DNA from: Diphasiastrum complanatum
Taxonomy: Eukaryota; Streptophyta; Lycopodiopsida; Lycopodiales; Lycopodiaceae
Direction of reading: 5' to 3'
Length of the DNA: 64,000 bases
Assembly: GCA_029204225.1 (NCBI GenBank)
Contig: CM055094.1
Location: 8,851,234 to 8,915,233 of the forward strand
The notes beneath the pieces were generated by a model. That model did no database searches, was not told where the DNA came from, and was given only the letters and a program-made list of their open reading frames with translations. The translations under genes and the position numbers were made by a program. Positions 43,524 to 54,716 of the stretch are shown in pieces (positions within the stretch are counted from its first letter, which is position 1; each line of letters begins with the position of its first letter).

Positions 43524-44897
43524 ATGGCGGATGCTCTCCTTCTCTCCCTCTGTATGAATGTCGTGCCCCACCATCTCGTTGCTAAGCCGCAAAATAATGT
43601 GTTTGTTTTCCGAGGCAGAAGATCAGATGTGGCTAGCAACATGGAATGCAGCCCTTTGGCGGAAGAACAACGTGATGCTTTTGCACAGAAGACAGCTTCT
43701 GAAGATGGCGAGGGTAAGTTCGTGTTTCCCTTTTCACCCTTTGAGGGTTCATCTTTTAGATCCATGAATGCTGAAGCAGTAGAAATGGAGCAGAAGGAGC
43801 GCCGCTTGCCGCTTCCCATGCCTCACAAGCTCGCAAGGCCAGCTGCGCTTCCCAGATCCAAGCATATATTGAGAAGCCGTTTCCCTACATGGAAACCATA
43901 TGTATCTGGCCACATGAGCCATGCTGATCGTGGTTTGGAGAAGCTAGCTGCCGAGATACATGATCTGCCTCCTGCCACCCCCGCGGCTAAGGTTCTCGCT
44001 GCCTGGGAGCGCTACCTGAAGCGTGGGTCACTCTCTTTGATCATCAGGGAGCTAGGGCGGATGCGGCTTTCCTTTAGGGTTTTGCAAGTTATTTCTTGGT
44101 TGCAAGGAATTCCACGCCTGTGGCCAGATGAGCATTCTCTTTGTGCAGCAATCAAAGCTCTGGTGGATGCCGGGGAGGTCCATTCAGCCATAGACTTATA
44201 CTCTCAAATTGAAGGTGCTTCTAGTTCTACCACTGAAACCCTAGCTATGTCATTGGCAAAGGTAGACATGTTTGAGCAGGCTGTAGAAGTTGTGAAATCA
44301 AAGCATTTGGCAAGTAGCCAAGAGACCGCCAGTGTATATGTAAAATTAATGGTGGCAGCAGGCTCTTTGCGGATGCACAAGGTTGTTAGGGTTTTGCTAG
44401 AAGAGCTCACATTGCAGAATTTGCATCTAAGGCTTGAGGATTGCACGGCAGTAATGGCTCTCTGTAGCAAGTTGAAAATGCATGACGAAGCTGAGAGGCT
44501 TTATTCTGAGTACCTGCAGGCGGGCTTGCAGCCGAACATTGTAATGTACACGGTTGTGATGAAGGCAAGATCTCGGGCAGGAAAGGATAGGGAGGCAATG
44601 GCAGTGTATTGGGAAATACAGAACCGTGGTCTTGTACTTGACCTTGTGGCTTATCAGGTGATAATGAGTGTGCTAGGGAGGCTTGGAGATGTATCTAGAG
44701 CTGCCAAACTCTTTTTGGAAATGAAACATAATAATTTCTCTCCTACGCCAGATATATGCAACACCTTGTTGAAGCTTTACTTCAAAGATGGAAGGTTTGG
44801 GAAGGCAAAGCGAATTTTGCAGGAGATGCAGATCATGGGTTATGTAGCAGATTCTGAAGTTGTTTCTCTTGTCAAACAGAATGCTTGGAAACACTGA
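43524..44897 (+). CDS. Pentatricopeptide-repeat protein, intronless
   Basis: A single 457-residue open frame. PPR-type helical pairs of about 35 residues fill the C-terminal half: residues 304-338 (CTAVMALCSKLKMHDEAERL), 339-373 (NIVMYTVVMKARSRAGKDRE), 374-408 (AYQVIMSVLGRLGDVSRAAK) and 409-443 (NTLLKLYFKDGRFGKAKRIL). Weaker repeats lie at about 203-300. Residues 1-100 lack repeats and are rich in Arg, Ser and Ala, as in organelle-targeted proteins. There is no E, DYW or SMR domain, so it is a short P-class protein. The family binds organellar RNA and helps processing, splicing or translation. The start is the first ATG; later Met residues at 11 and 40 are alternatives. I cannot name the orthologue. 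Confidence 0.9.
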   Translation: MADALLLSLCMNVVPHHLVAKPQNNVFVFRGRRSDVASNMECSPLAEEQRDAFAQKTASEDGEGKFVFPFSPFEGSSFRSMNAEAVEMEQKERRLPLPMPHKLARPAALPRSKHILRSRFPTWKPYVSGHMSHADRGLEKLAAEIHDLPPATPAAKVLAAWERYLKRGSLSLIIRELGRMRLSFRVLQVISWLQGIPRLWPDEHSLCAAIKALVDAGEVHSAIDLYSQIEGASSSTTETLAMSLAKVDMFEQAVEVVKSKHLASSQETASVYVKLMVAAGSLRMHKVVRVLLEELTLQNLHLRLEDCTAVMALCSKLKMHDEAERLYSEYLQAGLQPNIVMYTVVMKARSRAGKDREAMAVYWEIQNRGLVLDLVAYQVIMSVLGRLGDVSRAAKLFLEMKHNNFSPTPDICNTLLKLYFKDGRFGKAKRILQEMQIMGYVADSEVVSLVKQNAWKH

Positions 44898-45415
44898 AAT
44901 TGGGTGTTGTGGATGGTTCGCATTCTTAACAAAGTTGCTCTATATCTTTGCTTGAACTATTTAGGTTCTCAAAGCTGGTAAGTTTCCGTTCTGCATTTGT
45001 CCCTTCTTAGCTCGCATTCTTCTTTGGGGACCTTATAGCTCACAAGATCTGTTCTGATGCCAAAATGTAGATGGAACTATGCATCTTGTAATGATGGGCA
45101 TAATGCAGGGCTTTAATCTCCTTATCTCATTTGTGAATCGTGAACTTGAACCAGAAAGGGACAGATGTGGCTAGAGAACATTTTTCATTCCAGGCTTGAA
45201 ACCACTTAGAAATGTCTAGCATTTAGAAATTCTTTGAAGTTGTGATTTCTCTGAAAAACTTTTGGAACTTTATGAAGTTGTGATCTCCCTGAAAAATGCT
45301 TGGTTGTAGGAGATGCTGAAGTGCCCATCACAGCCTATCATTACCTCACGCTCCTATTTCTATTGAGCAATGGGTGCTAAGGGCAGTGGATATTTGTCCC
45401 TCACCCCATTGATGT
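44898..45415 (+). other. 3' flank of the PPR gene
   Basis: Likely 3' UTR and flank. It contains AATGAAGTT-type repeats (GAAGTTGTGATTTCTCTGAAAA and GAAGTTGTGATCTCCCTGAAAA at about 45235 and 45275) but no gene. Confidence 0.35.
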
Positions 45416-45762
45416 GTAGTACTTCCTCAGCAAGCCTTTGAAGTGATTTAAAAGGGTGAATTGAACCTCTTATATGATGCCATGCTACTGTTATCATGTC
45501 CCCATCATGGTCTAGTTCCACTGGACAGAGCAGTACTTCCTCAGCAAGCCTTTGAAGTGATTTAAAAGGGTGAATTGAACCTCTTATATGATGCCATGCT
45601 ACTGTTATCATGTCCTCATCATGGTCTTGTTCCACTGGACAGAGCAGTACTTCCTCAGCAAGCCTTTGAAGTGATTTAAAAGGGTGAATTTAACCTCTTA
45701 TATGATGCCATGCTACTGTTATCATGTCCCCATCATGGTCTAGTTCCACTGGACAGAGCCAC
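45416..45762 (+). repeat. 114-bp tandem repeat, three copies
   Basis: ACTTCCTCAGCAAGCCTTTG starts at 45421, 45535 and 45649, exactly 114 bases apart, with very few differences. Because 114 is a multiple of three, the minus strand stays open across two copies, giving a 38-residue repeat; the third copy has a stop. It is therefore more likely a minisatellite than a gene. Confidence 0.93.
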
Positions 45763-46179
45763 TTAAAAAGCTCGTGAATTTAATGAAGTAACCAAATTCT
45801 TTATCTTTTTTATGCTTAACCTATTCAGTAATAGCCTGAAGATGACATTTTTTCAAAGTATGATGAACAAATACTAGCATGGATCCAGGCTTGAGATACT
45901 GTGGCTAAGAAATCTGCTTGGGGTTATGAACATCTGATATTTATGTGCAGAGTTTTCTGAGCTCATATGCTTTCCATTTTTACGAATTGCAGATTAAATT
46001 GCTACATGCGGAGTCAGGGAAGCTGAGACAGAAACTGTTCTAGGATGTTTATTTGTCTAAAATGTGGTGGGTAGCAAGGAAAGAAAGGGATATCTTTTTC
46101 TTGAATATGATTAAAAATATCAAGCGCAATCAAAGTAGTGTAGCTGTATTGCAACAGTGGATTTTCAAATTCCGTGTTG

Positions 46180-46785
46180 TAAATCACAAGATTTGCATGG
46201 AGATGAGACTATAAGGTTTTGTGTAGACTATAGAAAGTTGAACAAAGTTACAATTAAGAATAAGTATCCACTACCGCGAATGGATGACCTGATATATTAT
46301 CTTGGTAGTACAAGGTACTTTACCAAGATAGATCTAAGATCAGGGTATCATCAGATTCGCATTAAGGTAGAGGATATACCTAAGACGTGTTTTCGAATTC
46401 GGTTTGGATACTACGAGTTTTTCGTGCTTCCATTTGGTTTGACCAATGCACCAGCGACTTTTCAACAAATGATGAACGATTTGTTCAAGCCATATTTGGG
46501 AAGATTTGTAGTAGTGTTTTTGGATGATATCCTGGTCTTTAGTAAGACTTTGGTGGAACATAAAGAGCATCTTAAGATTGTCTTGGACATCTTAAGAAAG
46601 GAAAAACTTTTTGCCAAAGAGTCTAGATGTGATTTTTCTGCTAAAGAGTTATCTTACCTGGGGCATAAGATTTTTGAACGTGGTATAGAAATAGAGGCAG
46701 ATCGTATCCGAAGGGTTATTGAATGGCCAATTTTTACTGCAGTTCGGGAAATCAAATCATTCTTGGGTTTCGTGGGTTTCATTAG
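46180..46785 (+). mobile_element. Ty3/Gypsy reverse transcriptase fragment
   Basis: An open frame with Gypsy RT motifs in order: RFCVDYRKLNKVTIKNKYPL, IDLRSGYHQIRI, FVLPFGLTNAPATFQQMMN, VVFLDDILVFSK (the catalytic YxDD-type box, here FLDD) and LSYLGHKI. It starts and ends abruptly; the right edge falls near FLGFVGF. About 200 residues are open without stops, unlike most other elements here. It is the only Ty3/Gypsy sequence I found in the window. Confidence 0.9.
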
Positions 46786-46855
46786 GGGAAACCTCAACTC
46801 AAAAAGGGCCCTATAAGAAACTTGAACTTAGTGAGAGAATGACTAGAGAGGGAAA

Positions 46856-46889
46856 GTAAAAACGGCAAGATTTGTTGCCGTTTTTTTAG
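46856..46889 (+). other. Stem-loop AAAACGGCAA / TTGCCGTTTT
   Basis: A 10-bp or longer inverted repeat with a short loop (GATTTG), followed by T residues. It lies between the Gypsy fragment and the unrecognised coding region and could be near a transposon end. Confidence 0.6.
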
Positions 46890-46952
46890 TTTCCGGTGCT
46901 GCCCCACCATCTAATTGGTGTGGTTAACTCATTACAACTCAAACGAAATAAA

Positions 46953-47085
46953 CACGCCGCCTAAGCACACAGTCGACTAAGCACACGCCGCCTAAGCTAT
47001 CAGTAGCGGGAGGAGGAGGAGAGGATAACTTTATTCACGCTCGCAAGAAGATATCAGTAGCGGGAGGAGGAGAGGATAATTTTTT
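46953..47085 (+). repeat. Short direct repeats before the unrecognised coding region
   Basis: CGCCGCCTAAGC occurs twice (about 46954 and 46987), and CAGTAGCGGGAGGAGGA occurs at 47001 and 47055. They are non-coding. Confidence 0.7.
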
Positions 47086-47224
47086 GGTGTTCCTTCCAAA
47101 AATCTTTGAAAACATTTGAAAGGTAGATTATATAACATGCATGTTTAATGATTTACAAACTTGTTTTGGTTTTGTGTGAATCGTTTTTCCCGTTACATGA
47201 TTTAGTTTGTTTGATTTTGAAATA

Positions 47225-49340
47225 ATGGAAAAGTTTGATCTTCATATTGTGCTCCCACTCGATTGTGCTCCAATTTATAAGAGAAACACCAAAGCTGGTC
47301 AGATTAATGAGACTTGTAAGAAAGAACTTAGAGAAAAAAATTGTTGAAATATTGATTTGTGGACAGTTGGATCAATTTATTCCAAAGATCCAAGTACAGA
47401 ATGTTTTTTAGACTTTCAAACTACTGGCCAGTTATTGAATTTTGTGTGTAATGGACATAGTGGATTGTTGATATATTGTCAAATGTTGAGCCAATACGGG
47501 ATGTATGAAGCAATGAAGCGAACACAAGTATTGGAATATTTGTTGAATCAAACAAACAATGAAAAGACAATACTTCAATAAAATTTGCAAAAACAAATAT
47601 ACGAGAATACGACATTGAGCTCCAATATATCAGAATTGAAAATTATTGTTACTGATCTTCAAATATCCAATCAAGTTATGTTGAGAGACGTTGATAATTT
47701 TAAAAGAGAAATCTTGAGTGCTATTGCTGAAGGCGAAGTTCTCAGGAGAAAATTAAATATAAGAAAACGCAAACGATTAAAAAAAAAAGACAGAGATGAT
47801 CTGTCTTCAAGAAGTGGAAACAAGAAGAAAATGATTCAAGCATTCAATTAAGTATTAATTAAAAGAGCAAATGACATGCTTGCTAAGTTTTTATGTGCTT
47901 GTTTTTCTAATGCTTGCTAATTTAATTATTTATTATGTCTTGCAGATCATCTTTGGTGGCAAGAGAACATTATAAAGATTCTACAAGTATTGAAAAATCT
48001 TTGGGTTCCACATTGTCATCAAAAACTACAAAAGAAATGTTACAGAATTCTTGTTATGACAAGATTAAGAATGATATTGCTGCAGTGATTATACAGAGCA
48101 TTCAACATGTCTTGGATGCAAGAGTTATTCAGGGAGCATGTGATGATTCAGGAATTAGTCGAAAAGCATATACTCTATTGTTTAAAATTGTACAGGAAGC
48201 CTTTGCACATGTGAAGATTCGAAAGTTACCTCTTCCTCGTCCATTTAGAGTAAAAAAAATAAGATATTGTCTTAATGAGAGTATGAGTATGCTTATAGGT
48301 GAACCATTTCATATCAAGAAATTGTATACATGTGAGAGTGGAACATTGGAATACAATGAGTCCAACAATCTATTTTTGGATATTAACAAAGTAGTGGCAT
48401 ACATGATTAAATATTACAAAATATTTGAAAGAGAAGTCCAAGGAAAATTGATATTGGTTATCAAACTTGATGAGTCTGAAATTGGTAAGGGACAAAAATT
48501 GGAACGGGTAAGTATCACCTTTATGAACAGAGCATTGGACAATATGAAAATGATACAGATGATTTTTCATTTAGTATTCAATCAGAGAATGAAATATGGT
48601 GGTTAGCAGCATTTCAAGTATATTTCAATTTTACTTAGTATTGTATTTTATCACCCAAGTTGCTGATGTCAATGTTTGTAACTTTGTATGTGTTTGTTAC
48701 TTTTCAGGTTTTAAAAGAAGACCATGCTATCTTGTCGTGGATTTTTTCGACATCAAATTATGCGAAGATTATTAAAGAGCATATGGGTGGAAACAAAATA
48801 TATGTGCCAAACTATGGCACGTTTCAAATTTTATGGCATCTTGCAGATGATTTAAAGACACTAAAATGTATGTATAATGTTTTGTATGGGGCAAACACTA
48901 AATACTCTTGTTTGTATTGTATGAAGAATTGTAAAGACTTGAATTTGACAAGATCATGAGTTGGTTCAATAAGAGATCGAGAGGATCCGAACTTTAGACT
49001 TGTGTTGGCAATTTTTATTGATCATTGTTTACATATGCACATTGCATGCTGAGGTACGGATTATTGAAAAATTGATTTACAACCATATTTTGTATGTCTG
49101 GAATACCAAACCTGAATCAGCTTCTAAAATTGGAATTGAGAGATTAAAGCAAGTACTTTCAAAAGCAGGTTTGCACAAGGGGAATGTAAAAATAGAAAAA
49201 AGTAAAAAATTATCGAGTAAATCAGGGAACGTTTCAAACAAGCCATTTGTTGGAGGTGCAAAAGCTAGAAGGTTTTTAACTAAACACACTGGAAATTTTT
49301 CTACCGTGATATACAATGTTTGGAAAGATGATCTGCATGG
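47225..49340 (+). pseudogene. Unrecognised multi-exon transposon-like coding region
   Basis: Part A, 47225-47851, is one frame with two stops (TGA 47345, TAA 47579). It begins MEKFDLHIVLPLDCAPIYKR and ends in a coiled-coil and very basic stretch (RKRKRLKKKDR). Part B, 47947 to about 48596, follows a TTGCAG acceptor and is open, with LILVIKLDESEIGKGQKLER. Part C, from 48707 after TTTTCAG, has DDLKTLK and a CLYC motif, a stop at 48957, then IFIDHCLHM. Part D, from about 49040 in the next frame, has LHAEVRIIEKLI. The sequence is cut by Copia DNA at about 49340. The layout suggests a DDE-type transposase relative, but I cannot name the family. Splice sites are inferred. Confidence 0.55.
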
Positions 49341-50115
49341 TACTTAGTTCTGTATACCCATTTGCAACCAATGGGTTTCTTGTCAACTGGTGGTTCTACT
49401 AAGTCCCATGTGCTATGCTTAGCAATTGACTTCATCTTCTCTCCCATGGCCTTGATCCAAATATCATCATCCTTCGTTTTACTATAAGTCGAAGGTTCTT
49501 TGCTTTGAATAATGCTAGATAAGAGAGCATAATTTGCTTCATACCTTTCAAGTAATATCTTCTCTCTTGTTGATCTTCGTAGCTCTCCCTGGTTAGATGA
49601 TCCTGGAAAGTCATCTATGTCGCGGCTCTCCATCAATCTCTCAAACCACTTAGGGAGCTTTCTGTCAGGTGATCGGCTTTCTGATGAAAATGTATTCCAC
49701 GGTACATCCTTCTCCTTGCGTTTGTCACCTGCAACTTCAATCCTTGTTGCACCAAAAGGTTTGTCCCTACCTCTCCAACCTGTTTCTTGAGGTTGAGTAG
49801 TAGTATCTTGAGATGTATCCTCATATTCATCACTCGGAAGGTCAATGAATGGATCATCATCAGGTGGTATCCTCACTATACCATTTTTCCTACTGGATGT
49901 ATCTATCTTCTCAGCATCTTCATCTTCATACATCTTGGATTCATCAAAGATAACATCTCGGCTTATATGGATTTTGTTTTCAACTGGATCAAAACATCTA
50001 TAGCCCTTCACGCGATCATCATATCCTAGGAATATGCACTTGATAGCTTTTACATCAAGTTTACGTCTCTCTTCCTTAGGAATATGTACAAAGGCCTTAC
50101 ATCCAAAGATTCACA
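49340..50115 (-). mobile_element. Ty1/Copia remnant: integrase end to RT start
   Basis: On the minus strand from 50115: AFVHIPKEERRKLDVKAIKC, IFLGYDD, then after a frame change KGYRCFDPVENKIHISRDV, a long acidic linker (DDDPFIDLPSDEYEDTSQ), SRSPDRKLPKWFERLMESRD, and the first RT block [16 protein letters not shown]. It ends abruptly at about 49340 against the unrecognised coding region. About 236 codons are open, so decay is limited. Confidence 0.85.
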
Positions 50116-51240
50116 AGTGTCTTGGTGAGGGTCAATAGTTGTACTTACCACACGTGTGGGAACCCGTGTACCAACATTTAATGCTCATTATTCACAAGAA
50201 TCCAAAAAATTGAGTTTACTCCATCTTGATGAGTTTTTTAGTGCTAATCCTAGGAAAAGTATCAAAGTATGTTTGCCATGAATTAGATTTGGCTTAGTAT
50301 CATGAGATCTAATTATTTGAGGCTGAGTTCAAACCCTTTAAATTTGTTTTACAGGTCTTGAAAAACCATCAAGAGGTTTGAGATCTAGTCATCTTTTTGA
50401 GGTCATAGCCACATTGTCGATGTGAACAGAAGAGCTCCGAGGACCGAAGATTCGAAGACGACGGTCAAATGTTCGTTGACTGAAGGTCATGCGAACACGA
50501 AGAAAAAATGTTTGTAGACCCAAGGTGACCTGATGGCAAGGCCAAAGGCAGAAGAAAACACAAAGACCCAAGGGGGGGATGGATCTCCACATGTCAAGAC
50601 ACAAGGCGGATCTCCAAGTGTCAAGGTACAAAGGAGATCGCAAAAGTACAAGGAGGATGTCATCCTCTAGAGACTATCAGGATACCGTTGGAACTTATCT
50701 AGTCAACCATTCTTGTAATCCTTTGATCAACTAATTGTGTCCTCCTCTCTATATGCATGAAGATTGAAATTGCTAATTAATCAAGTAAGAAAATTGGTAG
50801 GATACCAATGTAAGCTGAGCATTGTTTCACCAGCTAAAGTTCAAGAAGTCCGCTAGTAAGCGTGACAAGTTTTGATTCGTGAAAGACAGAGATTTTTTGT
50901 GCCGACGCGTTGTGTGGTGTGTCACTCAAGGAATTCTCTGATAATACAATAGATGTTTATGTAGATGAGTTTTTCTTGTCTTGAACATGATCGAATGCTT
51001 TATTGTCTGATAGTTGTGTGGTCGTTAGGAGCTATTTAATCTAATTTCGCAAACTGGTTTTACCTTGTTAAATGCACAAACAATTATACGTAGATCAACA
51101 GTGTCTATCTACACCTTGGAGGATTGTAGATACTCTCACAGACGACAGTAGACCCGAGGACAGAATTGAATTCCATCTAGTTTTTCTTCTGGGAGAATTG
51201 GAATAGTGGGTACCAGAGCAAAACAATTCGTGTTTGATAC
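50116..51240 (+). other. Probable LTR and leader of a plus-strand Copia
   Basis: Non-coding. It has a CCACACGTGTGG palindrome near 50149 and a degenerate primer-like site GGGTACCAGAGC at about 51208-51219, directly before gag-like coding. The LTR edges are not clear. Confidence 0.4.
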
Positions 51241-52541
51241 ACCCAGATCATTCTCTCTCCCAACAATCCTTCAAGAAGTACAAAGATATAAGAAGAGGGC
51301 TAGGATGGCTCTCCATTATAATAAAATGAATGTCTCCAATGAGATTTTGAGAGATATTGGTGCTTGTACCTCGGCCAAGGATGCTTGGGATACTCTCAAA
51401 GCAATCTATGAGGCCAAAAATACCTCTAGGCTCCACACTCTTAGAAATCAAATATTTCAAAGTTCTCAAAAGAGTGATGAGAGTGCCACTAATTATGTTT
51501 TGAGAGTGAAAGACATGTTTTGAGAGTGAAGACATTCATAGGAAGGTTGATTGTATTGAAGATTACATAAATCAAAGTGAGCTAGTCTAAGTCATACTTA
51601 ATGGCTTGAGATATGAGTATGAAAATCTTGTCCAATCCTATGCTATCAAGGAGATCTACCTACTTTGGAGGCTTTGCAAGGAGTGCTAATAGCTGAAGAA
51701 TCAAGGCATGAGAACAAGCTATTAAGGATGGACAAATTGTCACTCAATCATAACGGTGATGGCAAAGCTCTATTTGCCAAGCACAAAGGGAGGAGCAAGA
51801 AGCAACACCAACACTTCTCCAAGGACAAAGCAAAAGATAAGAACCAAGATGAAGAGGAGGAGGATTCCTCTCGTGCTTCTACCTCAAAGAAGAAGAAGAA
51901 TATCAAATGTCTCTTTTGTGGCAAAAAGGGCCATTATGCCACAAATTGTTTCAAGAAGAAGAATCAATTCAAGCAAGCCAACATATCAAATGAGAAATAA
52001 GATTCTATTGCAAGTGATGGAGAGGATCTCTTATGGTCTCTAGTTTGTCCTCTACACCTTTCAAGAAGGATGGATATTGGTACATTGATAGTGGAGAATC
52101 TTCACATATGTGTAGCTCTAAGGATTTCTTTTCATCTGTTATGCCTTATGAACGAATGAAGAAGTCTATCTATATAGAAAATGATCAAGAGTGCAATATT
52201 GAAGGCATAGGGAGTACTCCCTTGAGGATTTCATCTTCCAAAGTTCTTTCTCAACAAGGTTCTTTTTGTGCCTAATCTCATAAGTGTTGGCCAACTTCTT
52301 GATAGTGGACTTGATGTGAAATTCAATATTTATACTTGTATTATCAAGAGAAATGATGAGATCCTTGCACATGGATCTAGATTTGGAGGCATATACAAGC
52401 TAGATCCAAGAGAGAGTTGTGATATTGCTTATGTGACAAAGCTTTCCAAGGAGGAGTTATGGCATAGGATATTGGGACATCTCAACTACAGATCCATGAT
52501 TTCTATGATCAAAGAAGCCAAGGCTATTGGTGTCGTAAAGC
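51241..52541 (+). mobile_element. Ty1/Copia remnant: gag, protease, pre-integrase
   Basis: Gag (LQEVQRYKKRARMALHYNKM, AKDAWDTLKAIYEAKNTSRL) shifts frame near 51523. From 51665 it continues as LQGVLIAEESRHENK, a Lys/Asp-rich stretch and a complete zinc knuckle (CLFCGKKGHYATNC, about 51908-51950). The protease site reads WYIDSGESSHMCSS at about 52075. A pre-integrase part (ISVGQLLDSGLDVKF, LWHRILGHLNYRSM) ends at about 52541. It belongs to the same family as the full element 55750-61972. Confidence 0.87.
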
Positions 52542-53495
52542 TGTGGGATTGCAAAAGGATCGATTGATATCAGATTAGTAGAGATATGATACAAACAAAA
52601 CTCTGATATCAAATAAAAAATGTGTGATTAGTAGCAGAAGTTTAGCAACGAACAGTTGTAGATCTAAAGTGCGTCACTTACTAGCAAATAATCAAGATAA
52701 ATACATAGAACAATACAATAGTGTAAACAAAAAATTGCACTCTGAAAAATTGATTGAAAAATGAGTACAAGAGCTTGAAGCTAGCGCGAAACATATAGTG
52801 CACAAAAATGGCTTCAGTCGATAGATCGTTGATGGAAAAAACTGATTGATTGATTAACTATAGAATAATACTTGTAGGATAATAACCTGATTTGGTCGCT
52901 GACTCCATTGTAGATCTTCATTGATGATTGGATGTCAGTTGATCAGTACATTGAAAGCATGTCATCAATCTACTTAATTAACTAGATCCGTCCTACAGTA
53001 GGTGGCCACCATTCTAACAATAAATGTATGTACAAAAGTAGGTGGACTATCAACATCGAGATGTGGGTCGTATTTTTGAGTTGACAGTATCGAAAAAAGT
53101 ACATTGTATCAAAAAATTAACACTGTATCAAAAAATATACACAAGGATCGATTTTTTCTTATGTATCAATTTTTAAACTGACTCAAAAAAGTTGGACCCT
53201 ATTCGATCCAATCCAGGGTCAAACAGGCCCGGACAATTACCACCTCGATCTAATCTGATCCAGGGTCTCGATCCATGGTCGAACATGCCCGAAAAAGTTA
53301 GACTTGATCTGATCCGATTCAGGGATAGAAAAGCTCTCCTCGCCAAGCTTAACATTGGGTCGAAAAAATTCGATCCTGAATTTTTCGATCTTCTGTTCAA
53401 AAATACGAGCCTTTTTCTTTTCAAGGATAAGTATATACAGGTTTTTAGGATTCTAGTTACCAAATGGATTTGAGCTTGAGCATTGAAATCCAACA
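52542..53495 (-). repeat. 3' LTR of a minus-strand Copia remnant
   Basis: The right edge is fixed: the minus strand reads TTAAGGGGGAG then TGTTGGATTTCAATG. The left edge is estimated where gag coding of the previous remnant stops. Inside, 53190-53350 repeats GATCTGATCC / GATCCAGGGTC words. Confidence 0.65.
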
Positions 53496-53509
53496 CTCCC
53501 CCTTAAAAA

Positions 53510-54665
53510 CTTCGATCTTCATATTTACCAGATTGTTAAATCTGAGATGGTGCTCCTTTGATAATGCCTTTGTGAAATAATCTGCTACCACACAGTAAAC
53601 CAAAGAAATTTCTTTGTTTTGCAATTTTTTCTAAGGTATTGATACCTGATTTTGGTATGCTTGCTTCGAGAATGAAATATCGGATTTAGAGATAGTGCGA
53701 TTATGCTTTGATTGTCACAATAGATGGTTATTCAATGTGACTGAGTAAGGTTGATATCTGCAAGCATATTCCTCAGCGAAATCACCTCCTTGGTAGCATT
53801 TGTGGCATTATATATTCTGATTTTGTTGAAGATAATGATACTAAGATCTGTTTTTGGCTGCTCTATGAGATTGGGCCTTGATTGAATAAGAATACAAATC
53901 CAAAAGTCACTTTTCTAGTATCAATATCTCCTGTCCAATCTGCATCTATGTAGCCTTCGAGAATATTGGTAGATTGCTTGTCTCCATAACATATGCTGAG
54001 ATGCTTTGTAGCTTGGACATACTTCATGACCTTCATGAGAGCTTTCCAATGTGTTGGCCCTGGATTCGATAAGAACTTGCTGAGTGAACTGATTGAGTAA
54101 GCAAGGTCGGGTCGAGTCTAGAGCATAACATATATCAATGAACCAATAATGGAGTGAAATGGATACTACTTTATTTCCTCCTTCTCTGCCTTGGTTTGAG
54201 GACATTGCTCCTTGGACAGCTTCAGACCAAGGTCGATTGGGAAGTAGCTTGATTTGCAATTGGTCATTCCATACTTTTCCAGCACGTTAGTGAGATATCT
54301 CTAGTCACTGATGAAAATCCATCTGTTGGATCGAATTCGAAAAATCTGGATTCTAAGACATTAGTGAGCCCATATCAATCATCATGTATTCTTGTGCTAG
54401 CATGCATTTGGTATCCTTCAACAAATTTAGATTAATACTAAACAGTAACGTGTCATCTACATAAAGAGTGATGATTATGAAGGAATCCGATACAGACTTG
54501 AAGTAAACATTCGAGTCTGTCAAGTTTAGAATAAAACCATTCTCAATTAAAAATGCATTAATTTTCTGAAACTAGGCTCTTGGTGACTGTTTCAGACCAT
54601 ACCGAGCCTTGTAAATTTTGCACACTAGTTGCTCCTTATCCTTCAACTCATCATAGATCCAATTT
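53510..54665 (-). mobile_element. Ty1/Copia remnant: RT and RNase H, badly decayed
   Basis: On the minus strand: LKDKEQLVCKIYKARYGLKQ then SPRA, stop (about 54600), IITLYVDDTLLFS (about 54440), then broken connecting and RNase H regions down to the polypurine tract at about 53496-53510. Many stops and frameshifts are present. Confidence 0.8.
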
Positions 54666-54716
54666 TGGAATGATTTCAAGATCCATGGTTTTTTAGATTA
54701 GATATCTTTTTAGGAG

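Noticed and set aside
43493-44894. Several minus-strand open frames over the PPR gene
   Set aside because: They overlap a clear PPR coding frame and show no domains; they are antisense shadows.
45360-45635. Minus-strand open frame with a 38-residue repeat
   Set aside because: It exists because the tandem repeat is 114 bp; the third copy contains a stop and no homologous protein is recognised.
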